Assembly (NCBI GenBank): GCA_021793295.1
Contig: JAJYTA010000001.1
Span: forward strand, 1-64,000
Direction: 5' to 3'
Origin: Actinomycetes bacterium
GTDB lineage: Bacteria > Actinomycetota > Actinomycetes > Jiangellales > Jiangellaceae
Length of the DNA stretch: 64,000 nucleotides
Shown here: one piece after another, positions 59,797-64,000 of the stretch
Position numbering within the stretch: the first letter of the stretch is position 1
Layout: the number at the start of each line of letters is the position of its first letter
Program-made: the position numbers and the translations under genes
Notes under the pieces: model-generated
What the model was told of the DNA's origin: nothing
What the model saw: only the letters and a program-made list of their open reading frames with translations
The model's database searches: none

Positions 59797-60235
59797 GTGC
59801 GCCGTCCGGTACCGGGGGGCGGACCAGAGCCCGCGCCTGTGTCAAGACCTTCTGTTCGCCGACTCGCACCGTGATCTCGAGTGCCACATTGCCGTCGTCG
59901 CGTGCTTCGCTCACCGTGGCAGCCACCCGTACGGCCACCCCGGCGTCGTCGTCGGGTACGACCACCGGACGCGCGAACCGCACGCCGTACTCGATGATGC
60001 TGGCCGGATCGCCGGCCCAGTCGGTGAGCAGCCGACCGGCCAGGGCCATCGTGAGCATCCCGTGCGCCACGACCCCGGGAAGCCCGACCGCTCGAGCCAC
60101 CCGATCGTTCCAATGAATCGGATTGAAATCACCGGATGCACCGGCGTATCGCACGAGATGCTCGCGCGTGATCCAGTACGTCTGATCCGCGACGACGTCA
60201 CCAACGGCAAACGGTTCTGTGCCCCGTTCAGTCAC
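59786..60235 (-). CDS. MaoC-family dehydratase (HadB-like)
   Basis: YAGASGDFNPIHWNDRVARAVGLPGVVAHGMLTMALAGRLL hydratase 2 motif; GTG start. Confidence 0.9.
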   Translation of the reverse strand: MTERGTEPFAVGDVVADQTYWITREHLVRYAGASGDFNPIHWNDRVARAVGLPGVVAHGMLTMALAGRLLTDWAGDPASIIEYGVRFARPVVVPDDDAGVAVRVAATVSEARDDGNVALEITVRVGEQKVLTQARALVRPPVPDGARAE

Positions 60236-60683
60236 CCGAGCCCCCCTCGTCTTCCGGGCGGACGAGCAGCGTGGCCAACGAAACACAGACGTCGCCACCC
60301 TGTTCGTCACGTACTTCCGAACGGACCGTGAGCAAATCGTTGCCCGCCACCTGCCGGACCTTGTCGAGACGGGTGGTGGTCTGGAGCCGGTCGCCGACGG
60401 TCACGGCCCTGGAGTAGGTGATGCGTTCGTCGACATGCACGATGCGGGCGAACTCGATGCCGAGATCGGCCATGAGCATGTCGAAACCACGCATGACCGG
60501 GATCAACGCAAAGGTCGGCGGAGCCACGACGTCGGGGTGTCCGCGCTCGCGCGCGGCCTGGGTATCGACGTACGAGCGGCGGCGATCGCCGATCGCCTCG
60601 GCGAACTCACGGATTTTCTCCCGGCTCACCTCGTACGGCTGAGGGGGATAGTTCCGTCCGACAACCGAAGGGTCTATGGGCAT
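60228..60683 (-). CDS. FAS1-like/MaoC N-terminal dehydratase subunit (HadA-like)
   Basis: MPIDPSVVGRNYPPQPYEVSREKIREFAEAIGD...DVVAPPTFALIP. Confidence 0.9.
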   Translation of the reverse strand: MPIDPSVVGRNYPPQPYEVSREKIREFAEAIGDRRRSYVDTQAARERGHPDVVAPPTFALIPVMRGFDMLMADLGIEFARIVHVDERITYSRAVTVGDRLQTTTRLDKVRQVAGNDLLTVRSEVRDEQGGDVCVSLATLLVRPEDEGGSGD

Positions 60684-60822
60684 GTAATGACGTTACCGTC
60701 ATAGCCGCCCGGAGCGGACCGCGCTACCCGCAGTCGGCCCGTCGACGTGGTTCGTGCAAGAATGATCGACCTGCTTGATCACTTCCGCACCGTGCGCCTC
60801 GGCCGAGCACGGCCGACGAAAC

Positions 60823-60993
60823 TCAGCGGGTCTCGCGGTGCGTGGTGTGGGTGCGGCAGCGCGGGCAGAACTTCTTCAGGTCGAGACGATCGGGATCGTT
60901 CCGACGGTTCTTCCTCGTGATGTAGTTGCGCTCCTTGCACTCCGTGCACGCCATCGTGATCTTCGGACGCAGGTCGGTGCTCTTGGTGGCCAC
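60823..60993 (-). CDS. rpmG: 50S ribosomal protein L33 (zinc-binding form)
   Basis: [56 protein letters not shown]. Confidence 0.95.
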   Translation of the reverse strand: MATKSTDLRPKITMACTECKERNYITRKNRRNDPDRLDLKKFCPRCRTHTTHRETR

Positions 60994-61110
60994 GGTGTGC
61001 CTCTCTGGGACGATGTGGACGGTGTGGTTGACGGTTCGACAACCTCGACAGGGTAGCCGACCGGGCCGCTTGCTACCCAATCGAGTGCGAAGTAGCGCGA
61101 GCCGACGTGG

Positions 61111-61184
61111 TAGCGGGGGCGGGACTCGAACCCGCGACACAACGATTATGAGCCGTTTGCTCTAACCACCTGAGCTACCCCGCC
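61111..61184 (-). tRNA. tRNA-Met (CAT)
   Basis: GGCGGGGTAGCTCAGGTGGTTAGAGCAAACGGCTCATAATCGTTGTGTCGCGGGTTCGAGTCCCGCCCCCGCTA. Confidence 0.93.
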
Positions 61185-61222
61185 ACGGGAGTCAACACCG
61201 TCGAACGGCGTAGGCTCACCAG

Positions 61223-61295
61223 AGCCCCAATACGGAATCGAACCGTAGACCTTCTCCTTACCATGGAGACGCTCTGCCGACTGAGCTATTGGGGC
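61223..61295 (-). tRNA. tRNA-Thr (GGT)
   Basis: GCCCCAATAGCTCAGTCGGCAGAGCGTCTCCATGGTAAGGAGAAGGTCTACGGTTCGATTCCGTATTGGGGCT. Confidence 0.93.
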
Positions 61296-61515
61296 GTGCG
61301 CGAGACGAGGTTACACAACGTCGGGCGGCGGTGCGAAATCGGCTGGTCGGCGGCGTGCTCACCGCCGATCTTCGACCCCACTGCCGGAGAACGAGCAGTC
61401 GGCTCACGACCCGGCGCTACATCGCCCCGGAGACCGACCCCGCCGCACACGGCTCCGAGAATGACGAAAGCGCCCGCCGGATCGACGGACGCCCTGGTCA
61501 ACCTTGCCTTTTCGG

Positions 61516-61597
61516 TGGCAGGTGTAGGATTCGAACCTACGTAGGCTGTGCCGGCTGATTTACAGTCAGCTCCCTTTGGCCGCTCGGGCAACCTGCC
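61516..61597 (-). tRNA. tRNA-Tyr (GTA)
   Basis: GGCAGGTTGCCCGAGCGGCCAAAGGGAGCTGACTGTAAATCAGCCGGCACAGCC...GGTTCGAATCCTACACCTGCCA with long variable arm. Confidence 0.93.
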
Positions 61598-61780
61598 GTA
61601 GACCGAGCCGCGGCTCGGACGGCTGAAAGAATACATCAGCGCGCGGCTTCAGCGACAATCGGCATCGGCCGGCTTCACGGCGAACGTCACGACGACCGCC
61701 GCGCCGGCGACATGGCCTACGATCGGCAGTCACCGACGCCTGTTCGTCATCCTGCCGGAACGGACTGGAAGGGAGAACCT

Positions 61781-62275
61781 GTGGCCAGCGAGTCTTCGTT
61801 CGATGTGGTGAGCACGGTGGATCGCCAGGAGGTGGACAACGCGCTCAACCAAGCTGCCAAAGAGATCTCGCAGCGGTTCGACTTCCGGGGGACCAACGCC
61901 GCCATCCGCTGGGCGGGCGAGCTCGGTATCGAGATGGAGGCCTCGGCCGAGGAACGGGTCAAGGCCGTGCTCGACGTCTTCAAGGACAAGCTCGTCAAGC
62001 GCAAGGTCTCGCTGAAAGCCCTCGACGCGGGTGAGCCCCGCGCGTCCGGGTCGATGTACAAGATCACCGCGACGTTGCAAGACGGCCTCACCCAGGAACA
62101 GGCGAAGAAGATCACCAAGGTGATCCGCGACGAAGGCCCGAAGGGTGTCAAGGCCCAGGTGCAGGGGGACGAGGTCCGCGTCTCGTCGAAGAAGAAGGAC
62201 GACCTGCAAGCCGTCATGGCCACCCTGAGGGAACAGGACTTCGACTTCGCGCTGCAGTTCACCAACTACCGCTGA
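61781..62275 (+). CDS. YajQ-family nucleotide-binding protein
   Basis: [70 protein letters not shown] start. Confidence 0.93.
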   Translation: MASESSFDVVSTVDRQEVDNALNQAAKEISQRFDFRGTNAAIRWAGELGIEMEASAEERVKAVLDVFKDKLVKRKVSLKALDAGEPRASGSMYKITATLQDGLTQEQAKKITKVIRDEGPKGVKAQVQGDEVRVSSKKKDDLQAVMATLREQDFDFALQFTNYR

Positions 62276-62296
62276 CGACGCACGCCCCGCCGCCGT

Positions 62297-63238
62297 TCAG
62301 CGGCGGTATCCAGCGAGTTGCTCGAGCCGCGCCACCCGGTCGGCCATCGGCGGATGCGTCGCAAAGAACCGGCCGGCTCCGGTTCGTTGCAGCGGCCCGG
62401 CGATCATCACGTGACTGATCGCCATGATGTCTTTTTCCGGCGGAAGGACGAGGCGCCGGGTGCTCATTTCGAGCTTGCGCAGGGCGGCAGCCAGCACCAG
62501 CGGATCACCGATGATCCGAGCCGCGTCAGTGTCCGCGGCGAACTCACGCTGCGGGCGGACCATGACGCGAACCACGGCAGCCGCGATCCGCGCGAACACG
62601 GTGAGCAGCCAGCGCTGGATGCGACCCGTGCCTTGTTCGCCGGAGGCGCGCGCGGGCTCGTCGCCGGCCACGGGCACCATGATCAGACTGGCTACCGCCC
62701 CGGTGATCGTCGACGTCAAGGTGTCTGCGCGGCGGATGTGAGCAAGCTCATGCGCCAGCACGGCCTGCAGCTCGCGAGCGTCGAGCAGAGCGAGTATCCC
62801 CTCGGTACAACAGACGGCTGCCTGCGAGGGGTCGCGGCCGATGGCGAAGGCGTTCGCCGCCCGAGTCGGGCTCACGTAGACCCGCGGCATCGGGACTCGG
62901 GCGGCCACGGTCATGTCGCGCACCAGCCCGTACAGCATGGGCTGCTCGGCCTCGCCCACGGGATAGGCGCGCATCGCCCGCAGCACGATGGCGTCACCGC
63001 GCAGCCAGACATAGCAGGTCACACCAGTGACGAGCAGTGCAGCGACGACAAGACCCGGCCAGCCCCACCAAGAGCCGAGCACGAGCCCGGTGACCGAGAT
63101 CGCCCCCAGCAGCGCGACGGTCTTCGCGCGATTGCGATGCACACTCACCCCTTGACGAACCCCCGGGCCCCGCACACGACGCCCGCTGATCCAACGCCTC
63201 ACCGGCCGACCGGGTTCCGGACGCCTCGTCACCGCCAA
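62297..63238 (-). CDS. htpX: M48-family HtpX-like membrane metalloprotease
   Basis: LQAVLAHELAHIRRADTLTSTITGAVAS; FFATHPPMADRVARLEQLAG; true start may be internal (63148/63142). Confidence 0.88.
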   Translation of the reverse strand: MAVTRRPEPGRPVRRWISGRRVRGPGVRQGVSVHRNRAKTVALLGAISVTGLVLGSWWGWPGLVVAALLVTGVTCYVWLRGDAIVLRAMRAYPVGEAEQPMLYGLVRDMTVAARVPMPRVYVSPTRAANAFAIGRDPSQAAVCCTEGILALLDARELQAVLAHELAHIRRADTLTSTITGAVASLIMVPVAGDEPARASGEQGTGRIQRWLLTVFARIAAAVVRVMVRPQREFAADTDAARIIGDPLVLAAALRKLEMSTRRLVLPPEKDIMAISHVMIAGPLQRTGAGRFFATHPPMADRVARLEQLAGYRR

Positions 63239-63405
63239 TCGCCAGGCCGTCGGACAAACACCACGCTAACCGGATATTGAGACAAGCGCTCTCACGGATT
63301 GGACGGCCTGCCGGAAACGTCTGCTTGGCCCCGTACCATGGTCGACTGGAAACGACTGAGGGGACCGGCCCCGCGTCAGGCACCGATAGGAGGCGTCGAC
63401 ACACG

Positions 63406-64000
63406 GTGACGGTGAAGCAGGTACGCGAAATCGACCGTGTGGTGATCAGGTTCGCCGGCGACTCCGGAGACGGAATGCAGCTGACCGGCGACCGATTCAC
63501 TGCCGAGACCGCATCCTACGGCAACGATCTGTCGACGCTGCCGAACTTCCCAGCCGAGATCCGCGCACCAGCGGGGACCCTACCCGGCGTTTCGAGCTTC
63601 CAGCTGCATTTCGCCAACTACGACATCCTCACCCCCGGCGACGCGCCCGACGTGCTCGTCGCGATGAACCCGGCGGCGTTGAAGGCGAACGTGCCCGATC
63701 TTCCCAAGGGCGCCACCATCATCGTCGACACCGCCGAGTTCACCCCGCGAGCGCTCAAGAAGGTCGGCTACGACGCCAACCCCCTCGAGGACAACTCGCT
63801 GAGCGCCTACAAGGTGCACGCCGTCGACCTGTCGGGCATCACCATGGAAGCGCTCGCCCCCTTCGGCCTGACCCGCAAGGAGTCGTCGCGCTCGAAGAAC
63901 ATGTTCGCGCTGGGCTTGATCTCGTGGATGTACGGGCGCTCGATCGACGGCACCGTGAAGTTCCTGGGCGAGAAGTTCGCCAGCAAGGAAGCCATCCGCG
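63406..64000 (+). CDS. 2-oxoacid:acceptor oxidoreductase subunit alpha (KorA-like), truncated by window end
   Basis: GTG start; VTVKQVREIDRVVIRFAGDSGDGMQLTGDRFTAETASYGNDLSTLPNFPAEIRAPAGTLPGVSSFQLHFA; open to window edge. Confidence 0.88.
   Translation, partial: MTVKQVREIDRVVIRFAGDSGDGMQLTGDRFTAETASYGNDLSTLPNFPAEIRAPAGTLPGVSSFQLHFANYDILTPGDAPDVLVAMNPAALKANVPDLPKGATIIVDTAEFTPRALKKVGYDANPLEDNSLSAYKVHAVDLSGITMEALAPFGLTRKESSRSKNMFALGLISWMYGRSIDGTVKFLGEKFASKEAIR

Noticed and set aside
54197-61597. tRNA genes as an integration hotspot with a genomic island
   Set aside because: No integrase, transposase or direct repeats of tRNA 3' ends; flanking genes are core.

Overview
The window is high-GC actinobacterial chromosome dominated by the conserved ribosomal-protein, RNA-polymerase and secretion superclusters. 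Most genes are on the minus strand. In transcription order from high to low coordinate they are: rpmG, hadAB-type MaoC genes, murB, tRNA-Trp/secE/nusG/rplK/rplA, rplJ/rplL, rpoB/rpoC, rpsL/rpsG/fusA/tuf, S10-spc-alpha (rpsJ to rplQ), truA, ABC-F, MetPS-like transporter, GNAT, large S8 subtilase, rplM/rpsI, glmM, and a truncated GNAT. Accessory genes interrupt this core: a 1466-aa secreted subtilase-Kelch protein, an M28 peptidase and alpha/beta-hydrolase between rplA and rplJ, an orphan HExxH protein and a DUF1707 protein. The right end has four tRNAs in all (Trp, Met, Thr, Tyr), a YajQ-like protein, an HtpX-like protease and the start of a 2-oxoacid:acceptor oxidoreductase. The observations most worth follow-up are: (i) a 23-codon poly-cysteine leader ORF (…SCCCCR-stop) just upstream of an MshB/Mca-like PIG-L deacetylase, a possible cysteine-responsive attenuator; (ii) a two-copy ~80-nt structured intergenic element whose AAATGATCATGTTCAC end abuts stop codons; (iii) a perfect 92-bp tandem repeat in the rplK-rplA spacer that includes the rplK stop codon; (iv) a 24-nt motif shared by the rpsJ and rpsL leaders; (v) an RpoB rifamycin-pocket variant with Asn at the position equivalent to E. 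coli Ser531. No CRISPR array, prophage, transposase or complete biosynthetic cluster was seen.
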